From Luteimonas saliphila (GTDB taxonomy: Bacteria; Pseudomonadota; Gammaproteobacteria; Xanthomonadales; Xanthomonadaceae), in assembly GCF_016774335.1 (NCBI RefSeq), contig NZ_JAETWA010000024.1, positions 1 through 64,000 of the forward strand: a stretch of 64,000 nt of DNA, given 5' to 3'. A program made the translations under genes and the position numbers. Each line of letters starts with the position of its first letter. Within the stretch, counting starts at the first letter, position 1. The notes beneath the pieces were generated by a model. The model did not search any database. It was not told the origin of the DNA and was given only the letters and a program-made list of their open reading frames with translations. Positions 1 to 8,582 of this stretch are shown one piece after another.

Positions 1-407
1 TAGCAGTCGATCACCAGCGCCAGCGTGAGCCAGCCGTCGCGGCCGCCCCAGATCCGGCACAGGTCCGTCGCCCAGCGTTCGTCCGGGGTCTGGGCCACGG
101 ACGGCAGCGCCTGGATCCGCGGGCGAGCGCCCAGAGCCCGCTTGCGAACCTGCCAGCCCATCAGTTGGAAGATCCGCTGCACCGTGTTCTTGTTCATATC
201 CAGAAGCCCGGCCACAGTCCGGTAGCCGAATGACGGCTCTTCCTCGATTAGCGCCTTGATCGGCTCCGCCAGCTCCGGTCGGACCTTCGGCGGCGCCTTG
301 GTCGGCCGGTAGTACACGCTGCGCCGGGCCACGCCGAACCAGCGGCACAGCTTCACCATCGAGACTTCGAAGCCATCGTCCCGCAGTCCCTGCTGGATCG
401 AGACCAT
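1..407 (-). CDS. IS3-family transposase OrfB, N-terminal part (cut by window edge)
   Basis: This is the first 135 residues of the DDE transposase/integrase subunit, which cuts and joins the element's ends. The translation begins MVSIQQGLRDDGFEVS, passes through a helix-turn-helix (HTH_21-like) segment with FGYRTVAGLLDMNKNTVQ at roughly residues 53-70, and reaches TPDERWATDLCRIW, where the first catalytic Asp of the rve domain is expected. Its ATG shares one base with the orfA stop (TGATG). The -1 frame is also open upstream as far as an A7 tract in orfA, so it is probably made as an OrfAB fusion by programmed frameshifting. The C-terminal two thirds, with the other catalytic residues, lie outside the window, so whether it is intact is unknown. 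Confidence 0.85.
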   Translation of the reverse strand, partial: MVSIQQGLRDDGFEVSMVKLCRWFGVARRSVYYRPTKAPPKVRPELAEPIKALIEEEPSFGYRTVAGLLDMNKNTVQRIFQLMGWQVRKRALGARPRIQALPSVAQTPDERWATDLCRIWGGRDGWLTLALVIDC

Positions 408-721
408 CAGGTCTCGTCCTTGCCCAACAGGGACGCCAGTTTTTTTCGGGCGCGCAGCTCCAGCATGGCCTCGCCGTAGGCTTCCTGCAGGTCCTTGAGT
501 TGCCGTTCGTACTGCTCGCGCACGTCCTCGGGCTTCGCCCGCAGGGCGTTCTCCATGCCGCGCTTGGCGTCGTCCACCCAGCTCTCGATCTCCGACGGGG
601 TCAGGTCGAACTGCCGGCTGGCTTCGGCCACTGTCGTCTTGCCCTGGATGATCTCCAGCACCAGCGCCGACTTCCGCCGGGCCGTCCAACGCTTGATCTC
701 TTCGTCCATCAATTGGCTCAT
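407..721 (-). CDS. IS3-family transposase OrfA (HTH DNA-binding subunit)
   Basis: A 104-residue protein beginning MSQLMDEEIKRWTARRKSAL, with a helix-turn-helix at about residues 20-50 (VAEASRQFDLTPSEIESW) followed by a leucine/charged coiled coil that ends in RARKKLASLLGKDET. In IS3 elements OrfA binds the terminal repeats and regulates transposition. The start at 721 is supported by an AAGGAG Shine-Dalgarno about 9 bases upstream. The gene is intact and ends in TGATG, overlapping orfB by one base. By composition it is a mobile-element gene unrelated to the peptidase cluster downstream. Confidence 0.9.
   Translation of the reverse strand: MSQLMDEEIKRWTARRKSALVLEIIQGKTTVAEASRQFDLTPSEIESWVDDAKRGMENALRAKPEDVREQYERQLKDLQEAYGEAMLELRARKKLASLLGKDET
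440..446 (-). other. A7 slippery heptamer for programmed -1 frameshift
   Basis: On the minus strand orfA reads CGA AAA AAA CTG, which places an A-AAA-AAA heptamer 12 codons before its stop. The -1 frame is open from the heptamer straight into orfB (reading K-T-G-V-P-V-G-Q-G-R-D-L-M). This is the usual IS3-family arrangement for making the OrfAB fusion transposase. No stimulatory hairpin was modelled. Confidence 0.65.
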
Positions 722-811
722 CGTGCTCTCCTTCGAAAGGTAGCACCTGAGCAGGAAATCACTGGGTCATTGCAAAGACACCCAAGCGGCATATCAGCGC
801 AGGCAAAGGCC

Positions 812-1003
812 ATGAAGGTCGCCCTTCGCCGGATAAAGGGCGCAATCAAGCCAATTCTTGACGGCGAAGTCATCGATGCCGAAGACAGCAAGGAAGCCGT
901 CCGTGCGCTGAAAGAGCTCATCGCACTTCTGAAAGGATGCGATGTTGCCAGTACCAATGCGAACACGACCCACGACGTCATAGCGGAATCCGAGTCGAGA
1001 TAG
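812..1003 (+). CDS. Short hypothetical protein, possibly the 3' remnant of a gene interrupted by the IS
   Basis: A 63-residue frame (MKVALRRIKGAIKPILDGEV...) whose internal composition looks protein-like: a regular amphipathic pattern with EDSKEAVRALKELIALLKG near the middle. The same frame stays open upstream, without another good start, up to the inferred IS end at about 774 (H-P-S-G-I-S-A-Q-A-K-A-M). It may therefore be the tail of a gene truncated by the insertion rather than a complete small gene. No family is recognised, and base composition is lower in GC than the window average. No clear Shine-Dalgarno precedes the ATG. Confidence 0.3.
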   Translation: MKVALRRIKGAIKPILDGEVIDAEDSKEAVRALKELIALLKGCDVASTNANTTHDVIAESESR

Positions 1004-1061
1004 TGCCTGTTTCGACAGCCATAGAGTACTTGATACAGGCGCGACACCCGCAGGGCTCCGA

Positions 1062-1080
1062 ACTTTGCCGAAGGCAAAGT
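1062..1080. repeat. Perfect 8-bp hairpin with UUCG-type loop
   Basis: ACTTTGCC-GAA-GGCAAAGT is a perfect inverted repeat. Read on the minus strand it closes a C(UUCG)G tetraloop, which is exceptionally stable in RNA. It lies between the two small plus-strand ORFs and 3' of the minus-strand peptidase operon. No U-tract follows on either strand, so it may be an RNA-end or processing hairpin rather than a standard terminator. Confidence 0.5.
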
Positions 1081-1103
1081 GTAAGGAGAACACTTCCACC
1101 GGA

Positions 1104-1199
1104 ATGAGTTACCCTCGAAAAGCTAAGCCACCAGAAATCGAAAAGCTGGGGTATCTGCCTAAATCTATAACGAATTTGTGTGGTGAGAAAAGCGGCTGA
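1104..1199 (+). CDS. Candidate 31-residue peptide with a RiPP-leader-like pattern (speculative)
   Basis: The frame encodes a 31-residue peptide starting MSYPRKAKPPEIEKLGYL and ending in SITNLCGEKSG. The stretch K-P-P-E-I-x-K-L-G-Y-L-x-x-S-I-T resembles the Y/K-x-P-x-I/L-x-x-L-G-x-x-x-x-x-T leader pattern of some lasso and other RiPP precursors. An AAGGAG lies upstream, but 15 bases from the ATG, which is long. What follows the Thr is only eight residues, with Glu at position 5, too short for a known lasso ring and tail. It sits 360 bases beyond the 3' end of a peptidase operon that includes an isopeptidase-like gene. It could equally be a chance ORF or a decayed remnant. Confidence 0.25.
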   Translation: MSYPRKAKPPEIEKLGYLPKSITNLCGEKSG

Positions 1200-1561
1200 C
1201 TCATCCCCTGGCTCACGCCCAGTCGCTGGTTCGGCCCCCTCGGACTTGGAACCAAGGCTGATGCTGCATCATGTCACCCATCGAGTCATTCTGACTCTGG
1301 GCTCTTATTGGCCCGGGCTTTAACAACTTGGGTATCATTGCCACTCTCTGGACACCCCCACCTACTGATGGGATTGGCTGGGCGAGCGTCCAGGCGTCGT
1401 AACGCCCCAAATGACCGGCTAGCGGCAAAGGAATCGACATGGAGTCGGCGCACCGCGCACGACCCGGGTCCCCACGCGATTGCTCCATTCCAGGATCCAC
1501 ACGTGACGAAGAGTCTCCGCAATATTGGCGCACGGCTGCCTTCCGTGGTATCGCCCCCGAC
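1200..1561. other. Intergenic stretch without a convincing gene; contains a tRNA-like repeat copy
   Basis: No reading frame here has protein-like composition. Positions 1239-1257 (CTCGGACTTGGAACCAAGG) match 14759-14777 at 17 of 19 bases; the latter lies in a tRNA 3' fragment. The rest (1260-1561) shows no clear promoter, hairpin terminator or RNA gene. The minus-strand peptidase operon ends at its right edge with no obvious U-rich terminator. Confidence 0.4.
1239..1257. repeat. Left copy of an imperfect 19-bp direct repeat (possible att-like scar)
   Basis: It shares 17 of 19 bases in direct orientation with 14759-14777, which lies inside a recognisable tRNA T-arm/variable-loop fragment. The two copies bracket the S9/TonB/FecIR block and the integron cassette, and an integrase gene follows the right copy. 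The length and mismatch count allow chance or conserved tRNA sequence as the explanation. Confidence 0.35.
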
Positions 1562-3937
1562 CTAGGGCGCCGGCTTCAGGAAGCGGTCGTACCAGGCAAT
1601 GATCCGCGACCATACCTCGACCTGGTCGACATAGGAGGAAGCGACGAAACCGTGGCCACCGGAATAGATCACCATGCTGACGGTCTGGTTGAGGTGGCGC
1701 AGGCCGACGAAGACCTGGCTGGCGTGCGACTGCGGAATGGAATAATCGTCATCGCCCCGGGAGTGCACCAGCATCAGCGGCGTCGTTACCTTGTCCAGGT
1801 GGAAGAATGGCGAAGCGTCGATGTAGGCTTGGCGCGCGGTCCACGGCGTCCCGTCCAGGTTGCGGATGGATTCCTGCACGCGCACGGCATTGCCGTTGCG
1901 CAGCATCACCGAGAAGCTGTCGAACTCGTTGCTCGGTCCCGATTCCGCGACGGCCGCCTTGAAGCGGTCGGTCAGGGTCAGCAGGACGAGCGTCGAGTAC
2001 CCGCCCCAACTGGTGCCGGTCACGCCGATACGGTCGTTGTCGGCGATGCCCAGCTCCACCACGCGATCGATACCGGGGAACACCACCTCACGGGCGACCT
2101 GCGGCGCTTCGCGCGAGTTGCTCGCCGGGAAGTCCGGGTAGAACACCGCGTATCCGCGCGTGGCGAGGATCTGGAAGTTCTCGAACATCAACAGGCCGAA
2201 CACGTCCAGCGCGAAGGAACCGACGTTGCTCGGGCGCTGCCAGACGACCATCGGGTAGCGCTGGCCCGGCTGGTAACCCGCCGGCAGCAGCAACGTGCCC
2301 TTGTACGCCTTGCCGTCTTTGCCCTGCCAGGTGATGAGCCGGCTCTCGCCCATGACGTAGCGTTCGAACTGGGAATGCAGGTGCGTGAGCTGGCGCACCG
2401 TGCCGAAATCCCGCGTAACGAACAGCTCCGGCGCCCGCGTCGCGCTTTGCGCGCCGAAGACGGCGGGCGCGGTTGCGTTGGCGGCGTCGAACATCAGCTC
2501 AGAAGACACACCGGTCCTGAAGCTTTGCGCGCCCTGCAGTACCGGCGTGATCGCACCGGTGCCGATATCGATGGCGCAGAACTCCTCATGCAGGGTCTGC
2601 GAATTGCTGACCTGGGCGAACAGCCGATGGTCGCCCTGCGGCTGCCACAGCTCGCTCCGGTTTCTCACCGCCGCGATCGCCAGGATCTGGCGTTGCGGAT
2701 CGGGTTCGGTCACTGCCCGGGTGACGCGCCGGTCGACGTCCGCCCGCCAGACCGAACCGCTCGCCATGGCATAGATGGCACGGCCGTCGGCGCTCCAGAT
2801 CGGCCGATCGCCGGTGCTGAAGCTCGGATGCTCGCCTGGCGAGATATTGGCCGGCTTGCCTCCCACCTCGACGACGAAGATGTCGCCGGAACGACGCTTG
2901 CCCTCCGTGGCGCGATACGGGGACCCGGTCTGCATCTCGCTTCGCGAACCGGTGATATAGGCGAAGCGATGGCCGGAAGGCGCCCAGCTCGCCGCGGTGC
3001 CCCAAAGCATGGGCACGTTCTCGATGCGCTCGGCCACTCGGCCGTTGGCCATGTCGAGCACCAGGATGTCGAACACGGAGTCGTTGTAGTTCTTCGCGTC
3101 CACGCCGGCCTGCACGCTGGCGACGGCATAGCGGCCGTCCGACGAAAGACCCAACAGGTTGCCGTCGAACTCGCGGAACAATCGTCGATGCGCACCCGTT
3201 GCCACGTCCAACAACGCCAGGTCTCGGATGATCGGGCTGCTGAAGCCGTCGTAGCCCTGCGCTTTCTGCGTCGCGGGCGAGGGCCCATCGGGCTCATGAT
3301 CGTGCGAGTACACCAGGACGGTTGAACCCTCCGCGGTCTCGGCAGGATCGGCCTGCGCCGAGATCCTGCGATTGGCTTCGGCGAACGTCGTGCCTTCGGG
3401 CAGCAACGACACCAGCAGCTTGCGCCCTCCGTCCCCCCAGAGCGGCGGCAGCGGCGGATTGGGCAAGGCCGGCACCTCCGAGACGCGCCGCAGCGCTCGC
3501 GTGGCGACCTCCCAGGTCCACACGCGCATCTGGCCATCGCGGTCGGAGTAGAACGCGAGATGGCGCGAATCCGGCGACCAGGACACGTAGTTGCTGGAAC
3601 CCACGCTGCCGCTGGCATTCAGCGTTTCCCCGGTCTCCTGGTCCGTGACGTAGACATCGCATCCGTAACAGCTCAGGTAGGCGCCCGTCTCGGTGAAGAC
3701 GTTGCCATTCGTTCCCCATATCGAACGATCGGCGCGGGCGTTGTCCTGCACGGTATAGGCGACGTAACGGCCATCGGGGGAGGACACGATGGAGGTGAAC
3801 AACGCGATCTGCCTGGTCTTGAGCGCCTCTTCCACCGGAATCGGCGCCAGGCTGGGCGACGCGGCAGTCGCGACGCCGCACATCGCCCACAGCGCAAGCA
3901 AACCCGCACACAGGAATGATGCACGTACTGGATTCAT
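1562..3937 (-). CDS. S9-family serine peptidase (prolyl oligopeptidase-like), secreted
   Basis: A 791-residue periplasmic or secreted peptidase. Residues 1-25 form a signal peptide (hydrophobic LCAGLLALWAMCGVATA). The middle is a TolB/WD-like beta-propeller with repeated SPDG motifs (SSPDGRYVAY, SWSPDSRHLAF). The last 260 residues are an alpha/beta-hydrolase. The catalytic triad is visible: Ser643 in GTSWGGY, the Asp in GDDDYS (about 730) and His762 in SGGHGF. Family members cleave peptides or release N-terminal residues. It is the last gene of a minus-strand run, one base after the stop of the preceding peptidase, and so almost certainly co-transcribed with it. A GGAG lies about 10 bases before the start. 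The substrate is unknown. Confidence 0.9.
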   Translation of the reverse strand: MNPVRASFLCAGLLALWAMCGVATAASPSLAPIPVEEALKTRQIALFTSIVSSPDGRYVAYTVQDNARADRSIWGTNGNVFTETGAYLSCYGCDVYVTDQETGETLNASGSVGSSNYVSWSPDSRHLAFYSDRDGQMRVWTWEVATRALRRVSEVPALPNPPLPPLWGDGGRKLLVSLLPEGTTFAEANRRISAQADPAETAEGSTVLVYSHDHEPDGPSPATQKAQGYDGFSSPIIRDLALLDVATGAHRRLFREFDGNLLGLSSDGRYAVASVQAGVDAKNYNDSVFDILVLDMANGRVAERIENVPMLWGTAASWAPSGHRFAYITGSRSEMQTGSPYRATEGKRRSGDIFVVEVGGKPANISPGEHPSFSTGDRPIWSADGRAIYAMASGSVWRADVDRRVTRAVTEPDPQRQILAIAAVRNRSELWQPQGDHRLFAQVSNSQTLHEEFCAIDIGTGAITPVLQGAQSFRTGVSSELMFDAANATAPAVFGAQSATRAPELFVTRDFGTVRQLTHLHSQFERYVMGESRLITWQGKDGKAYKGTLLLPAGYQPGQRYPMVVWQRPSNVGSFALDVFGLLMFENFQILATRGYAVFYPDFPASNSREAPQVAREVVFPGIDRVVELGIADNDRIGVTGTSWGGYSTLVLLTLTDRFKAAVAESGPSNEFDSFSVMLRNGNAVRVQESIRNLDGTPWTARQAYIDASPFFHLDKVTTPLMLVHSRGDDDYSIPQSHASQVFVGLRHLNQTVSMVIYSGGHGFVASSYVDQVEVWSRIIAWYDRFLKPAP

Positions 3938-3938
3938 G

Positions 3939-6245
3939 TCAGTTCGGCTCCGGTTTCAGGTAACGGTCGAACCATGCGAGGAATCGCTGGCCGGCATCCA
4001 GACGGTTCTGCAGCGACGAGAGGCCGTGGCCTTCGCCGGCATAACGCGCGTACTGCGCGGTCTTGCCCAGCCGCCTGAGGCCAAGGAAGATCTCGTTCGA
4101 CTGGTTGACGATGGCGGCCTGATCGTCGGTGCCATGGATCAGCAGCAGCGGCGTCTCGACCTTGTCGAGAAAGAACCAGGGCGAGTTGCGGATGTAGCGG
4201 TCGCGATCCTTCCACGGATGGTCCGGCATCTGGAAAGTGTTCTCGTTGAGCGCCGCGCCATGCGAATAGCCGCTGTCGCGCAGGTCGCCGTACAGGCTCA
4301 GCAGATTGCCGGGGCCAGCCTGCGCCATCGCGGCCTTGAACCGCGTCGTCTGCACGATCAGCGACAGCGTGGAGTAACTGCCGGCACTGACGCCGAACAC
4401 GCCCAACCGCTGCGGATCGGCGATGCCCAGCCCGATCACGTGGTCGATGCCGGGCAGTACCGCATTGGCCACCGACTTCATCGCCTCCTTGTCGGCTGGC
4501 CGCAGGGTCGCCCCGGAATACAGCACTGCGTAACCCCGCGTCGCCAGCAGTTGCAGGTTGAAGTGTTCGTTGCCGAGGTGGTTCGAACCGAACTTGTTGG
4601 CATCCGGCACCACCTCCGTCGGATAGACATAGGTCACCAACGGGTAGCGCCTGCCCGGTTCGTAGCCGCTTGGCAGCAACAAAGCGCCGGCATAGGGCAA
4701 TCCATCTGCGCCGGTCCACTCGACGATGCGCAGGGCTCCCATCGACACCCCGCTGATCTTCGGATTCAGTTCGGTGAGCCGGGTCGAATCGCTCAGTTCG
4801 CTGTTGCTGATCCACACATCTTCAGGATGTTGCGCATCCTCGGCGACGAAGACGATCCTCCCGCTCGCGGGCGAGGCGACGATGTTGTAGCGGGACAGGC
4901 TCGTATAGTCCTTCCGTTCCTCGTGCAACAGTTCTGTTTCCCCTCCGTCGAGCCATACACGATGCAGTTCCTTGCGGATTCCATCGCTGACCACGACGAC
5001 CACCGAGCGACCATCATCGCGCAGCCATAGGCGATCGCCGTGGCTGTCCACCGGCACCAGCATTTGCGCTTTCCTGCCCGGGATGCGGGCGAGTTGGCGC
5101 GCCTCTCCATTCGTCGTGGAGATGCCCCACACCGCATCTTCCGAGAGCAGCAGGAGTTTCTCCCCGGTTTCGCCCCAGGCGGGAACTCCGCTGAACGGTG
5201 GATGCGCCGCATCGGCCGCCGGGCGCGACTGGCCATCCAGCGAAGTCAGATACACCTCGCCGCTGTCGTGGCCAAGGCGGTACGCCAGCATGCGGCTGTC
5301 CGGGGACCAGCTGAAGTCCCTGCCCCAGTGTCCGAGTTCGTCGGACGACACCAACGTCTGCAACCTGCCGCCGGCCAACGTAAACAACTTCAAGGAAAAA
5401 CGTTGGATATGCGTGCCGGGTACGTTGTCGCCCGTACTCTCGGAGAACGCGACATGCCTTCCATCCGGTGAGAACACCGCCTTCTGCAACGATACGCCGC
5501 GTGCGATGCGATCTACCTTGCCCGTGGCGACATCGACCAGGGCGACGTCCGATGAAAGCTGTCCGATGTTCTGGGTGCCGGTCCCGTAGCCGGCGCTTTG
5601 TTCGGAATCGAACACCCGGACCGTCGGACCAGTGCGCTCGCTCCCCCCTCCCATCCGAGCAAGCTGGTCATTGCCGCTGGAAACGCCCGCTAGCAACGAG
5701 GCGCCTTCCGGCAAGACACCGAGCAGGATCCTGCCGCCATCTGGCGACCACTCGGGCGACGTGCCGAGCGAGATGATACGCGGCACGACGTCCCCGATCC
5801 GTCGCAGCGAGTCGGACGCGCGCTCCCAGACCCAGAGCCCGGCGGTGCCATCGCGATCGGAAAGGAACGCGAGCATGCCGCCATCAGGCGACCAGGACGC
5901 CGCCCAGTTCGCGCCCTGGTCGCCGGTCAGGTTGCGACTCTTGCCGGTGGCGACCTCGGTCAGCCAGACGGCGGTCGCCGCATAGGTTCTGGGAGCACCC
6001 GACGCCACGTACATCATGCCTTCCGGCACCACCTCTTCAGTCGGCCGGCTGACCACGTAGGCGACCAGTTGGCCGTCGGGAGATGGCGCAACCGGTGCAT
6101 ACCAGGCGATCCGGCGCATGTTCAACACGTCCGCCAGATCCAGGGGCTGCTGCAACGCAACTGCATTCTCGGTTGCGTTCGCGGGAAAGACGCTCGCGAT
6201 CGCAACGAGCAGGCCGAACACGGGCGACATGAACAGGGATTTCAT
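3939..6245 (-). CDS. S9-family serine peptidase, secreted (second of three)
   Basis: A 768-residue protein of the same architecture as its downstream neighbour: signal peptide (MKSLFMSPVFGLLVAIASVF, cleaved near PANA-T), a beta-propeller with SPDG repeats, then an alpha/beta-hydrolase. The triad is Ser620 in GVSAGSYS (Gly-x-Ser-x-Gly, with Ser instead of the usual second Gly), the DD pair at about 707-708 in HGTDDQ, and His740 in GEGHGL. The start at 6245 was chosen over longer in-frame extensions because it begins a clean signal peptide and has GAGGA about 9 bases upstream. It lies 77 bases after the Atxe2-like gene and one base before the next peptidase. Its role is probably breakdown of imported peptides. 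Confidence 0.88.
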   Translation of the reverse strand: MKSLFMSPVFGLLVAIASVFPANATENAVALQQPLDLADVLNMRRIAWYAPVAPSPDGQLVAYVVSRPTEEVVPEGMMYVASGAPRTYAATAVWLTEVATGKSRNLTGDQGANWAASWSPDGGMLAFLSDRDGTAGLWVWERASDSLRRIGDVVPRIISLGTSPEWSPDGGRILLGVLPEGASLLAGVSSGNDQLARMGGGSERTGPTVRVFDSEQSAGYGTGTQNIGQLSSDVALVDVATGKVDRIARGVSLQKAVFSPDGRHVAFSESTGDNVPGTHIQRFSLKLFTLAGGRLQTLVSSDELGHWGRDFSWSPDSRMLAYRLGHDSGEVYLTSLDGQSRPAADAAHPPFSGVPAWGETGEKLLLLSEDAVWGISTTNGEARQLARIPGRKAQMLVPVDSHGDRLWLRDDGRSVVVVVSDGIRKELHRVWLDGGETELLHEERKDYTSLSRYNIVASPASGRIVFVAEDAQHPEDVWISNSELSDSTRLTELNPKISGVSMGALRIVEWTGADGLPYAGALLLPSGYEPGRRYPLVTYVYPTEVVPDANKFGSNHLGNEHFNLQLLATRGYAVLYSGATLRPADKEAMKSVANAVLPGIDHVIGLGIADPQRLGVFGVSAGSYSTLSLIVQTTRFKAAMAQAGPGNLLSLYGDLRDSGYSHGAALNENTFQMPDHPWKDRDRYIRNSPWFFLDKVETPLLLIHGTDDQAAIVNQSNEIFLGLRRLGKTAQYARYAGEGHGLSSLQNRLDAGQRFLAWFDRYLKPEPN

Positions 6246-6322
6246 CGATTCGATCCTCGGAGCAAGCGAGCGGTCCGCCATTAGGGGCGTACCTGTGGCG
6301 GTCCGTTCGGTGGTGTCGAACT

Positions 6323-8569
6323 TCATGGCTGCATCGCCTCCCATCGTGCGTATTGCGCCGCCTTGTCGGCGGCGGGATCCTTGCGACCGTTGAGCCAGAA
6401 GTCGAACCAGTCGACGTTGCCGTCGCTGGCGACCATCCGATCCCAGGGCTTGACCAGCGAGTGGCTGCCGTCCTCGACCATCACCAGCTCCACCGGCTTG
6501 CCCATGCGACGCAGCAGCACGTACCACTCCCAGTCGTTGAGCAGGCTCGCGGGATTGCCCAGCGGAATCATGCGCAACGGCGTCTCGACGCGGTCGACGT
6601 TGAAGCCGGGCGCCTCACGCAACCATGCCTGCAGGCCCGGACCATACGGCGTGCCCCCGGCGGTATCCTCGAACTGCCGGACCAGCGCGGGCTTGTTGCC
6701 GTAGACGATGTAGTTCCAGTAGCCGCCGTCGAAACCGTCGGACACGGCCGCCGCGGCATACCGATAGCCGGGTCGCGGATGCGACAACGCGTACTTGACC
6801 GACCAGCACGTGTAGCTGAAGCCGATGATGCCGACCTTGTCGCGGTCGATCAGACCCGCGGCATCCAGATGGTCGATCGCCCCTTCGTAGACCGATTGTT
6901 CGAACTGGTGCTGGGCCACGCTGGCAAGCTTGGTCCCGGCGTAAAGTTGCCACGCCGCTTCGTTGCCCTCCTCCGGGAAATCCCAGGCCTGCAGCACGAT
7001 GATGTCTTTGGCGGCGAGCGCCTGCGCGGCGAACGCGCTGGTGAAGATGCCCTCCGGCGCGAACAGGCTTGCACTGTATCCATGCGTCTGGATGACCAGC
7101 GGATAGCGCTTGCCGCGCACGTAGTCAGGCGGGAAGTACAGTCCGCCCCGGACGGTCGTCCCGTCGCTGGCCTGCCATTCGATTTCTTCCTGGCGGGCCA
7201 GCGCCAGTTCGCCGAACTGCGGATTCAGGTCCAGCAGCAACGACTCGCGGCCGCTGCCGGAATCGCGCACCACGATCGTGGGCGGCTGGTTCGGCCCTTC
7301 CTTGAGTTCTACGGAAACACGGCGCTGCAGGTCCGGCGACGTGTCGACGCGCGTCCAGCCATCCCCTCGCTCGCGGAAGAAGCTTCGCTGCGTGCCTTGC
7401 AGCGTTTCCCGCACCAGCACGACACCCGAGTCCTTCCAGCCCTCGATCTTCGACAACTCGAACACCGATGCGGGAGCCAACGGCTTCACCTGTCCGTTCA
7501 ACGCGATTTCCGCGGTGTATGGACCGGTCGCCCGGCGCTCCCGCTCCTCGGCATCGACCCCATCGAGCGGAAGATGGACCAACGTCATCAACACCGATTC
7601 GCCATCGGCCGCCCATCGCGCATCGATCCCGCCGGACGTCATGAGCTGCGGTGCGTCGAGCAGCGGGCGGGCGTTCCCGCTCGCCACGTCGACGACGAAG
7701 TACTGCATGACGCGACTCGATCCTGCTGGCGCGGACGCGTCGTCCGGCATCCCGTATTTCAACAGCGGATCGGTGTACGCACGCCACAGTGGAGGGATCG
7801 ACGTCGCGAACGCCCGCACCAGCACGTGCTGCCCGTCCGGCGACAGCACCGGCGCGAAACCCGCGTCGGGTTGATCGACCAGTTCGATCCGCCTGGGCGT
7901 GTCGGCTGCATCCGTGGATTGCAGATACATGTCCCTGCTGCCAAACGGCGCACGCTCGCCGGAGATCAGTTCGGTCAGGTCTTCGTCCGCCACGACGAGG
8001 CCTTCGCGACGCGTCCGCGCATCCCATAGCGGTCGTCGCGGGCTTTCGGCCATGTACAGGATGTGCTTGCCGTCGGCGCTGGCGCTGTAACTCGTCACGC
8101 TGGTCGCCGACCGGGTGAGTTGACGAAGCGTCCGGTCCGCGAGTTGGAAGCCGAAGACCTGGCGCTCCTCGCCCGGCTTTTCGCCGAGGAACAGCAAGGT
8201 GTCGTTGTCCGGCAGCCAGCGGATCGACGCGAACACCTCCCGGTTGGACGAGGACGACATGCGCAGCACCACGTCCGGAGCAGGCGGCGGCTGGCGCAGC
8301 AAGTCCTCGGTGCGGTACAGCAGCAGCGAATACTCGGTGGTGCCTTGGGCCATGTCGCCACGACGCAACACGACCACCAGCCGACGACCGTCCGGGGAAA
8401 AATGCGCGACCCGTCCCGCCGACTGGTTGTGGTGCCAGTAGTCCGGATCGCCGATCGTCGTCATCCCGATCGCGTCCGCCTCGGTGAACGGACGAAACCT
8501 GGATTCCGCGATCGCCGTCGATGACGCGCACGCCACCAACACGAGCGCCGCCCACGCAAGTACCTTCAT
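6323..8569 (-). CDS. S9-like hydrolase resembling Atxe2-type lasso-peptide isopeptidases
   Basis: A 748-residue secreted protein (signal MKVLAWAALVLVACASSTAIA) with an N-terminal beta-propeller and a C-terminal alpha/beta-hydrolase. The nucleophile elbow is GIIGFSYTCW (Ser about 585) rather than GxSxGG, and the end reads VDWFDFWLNGRKDP then QYARW. Both features recall the Atxe2 group that linearises lasso peptides. His is present in DGSHSL (about 703). The expected catalytic Asp site reads PLGNPAS, with Asn or Gly where neighbours have GTDD, so the triad looks non-canonical. The shorter start (8569) is preferred: GAGGGG, overlapping the receptor stop, sits about 9 bases upstream. It directly follows an STN TonB receptor, the usual setting of this family. 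No lasso precursor, cyclase or protease genes are in the window. Confidence 0.65.
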   Translation of the reverse strand: MKVLAWAALVLVACASSTAIAESRFRPFTEADAIGMTTIGDPDYWHHNQSAGRVAHFSPDGRRLVVVLRRGDMAQGTTEYSLLLYRTEDLLRQPPPAPDVVLRMSSSSNREVFASIRWLPDNDTLLFLGEKPGEERQVFGFQLADRTLRQLTRSATSVTSYSASADGKHILYMAESPRRPLWDARTRREGLVVADEDLTELISGERAPFGSRDMYLQSTDAADTPRRIELVDQPDAGFAPVLSPDGQHVLVRAFATSIPPLWRAYTDPLLKYGMPDDASAPAGSSRVMQYFVVDVASGNARPLLDAPQLMTSGGIDARWAADGESVLMTLVHLPLDGVDAEERERRATGPYTAEIALNGQVKPLAPASVFELSKIEGWKDSGVVLVRETLQGTQRSFFRERGDGWTRVDTSPDLQRRVSVELKEGPNQPPTIVVRDSGSGRESLLLDLNPQFGELALARQEEIEWQASDGTTVRGGLYFPPDYVRGKRYPLVIQTHGYSASLFAPEGIFTSAFAAQALAAKDIIVLQAWDFPEEGNEAAWQLYAGTKLASVAQHQFEQSVYEGAIDHLDAAGLIDRDKVGIIGFSYTCWSVKYALSHPRPGYRYAAAAVSDGFDGGYWNYIVYGNKPALVRQFEDTAGGTPYGPGLQAWLREAPGFNVDRVETPLRMIPLGNPASLLNDWEWYVLLRRMGKPVELVMVEDGSHSLVKPWDRMVASDGNVDWFDFWLNGRKDPAADKAAQYARWEAMQP

Positions 8570-8582
8570 CGTCGGCATCCCC

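Larger units (their letters stand above)
1..774 (-). mobile_element. IS3-family insertion sequence, 5' end inside the window, remainder beyond the left edge
   Basis: Two overlapping reading frames on the minus strand, with orfA first and orfB in the -1 frame, give the standard IS3 layout. The end of the element is placed at about 774 because the minus strand reads TGCAATGACCCAGTG there, starting with the TG typical of IS3 ends, 53 bases before the orfA start. The other end lies outside the window, so neither the terminal repeat pair nor a target duplication can be confirmed. The boundary is inferred; the family assignment rests on the proteins. Confidence 0.75.

Noticed and set aside
1213-1533. 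Several 60-106 codon frames in the gap before the first peptidase
   Set aside because: Overlapping frames on both strands, none with a Shine-Dalgarno or protein-like composition.
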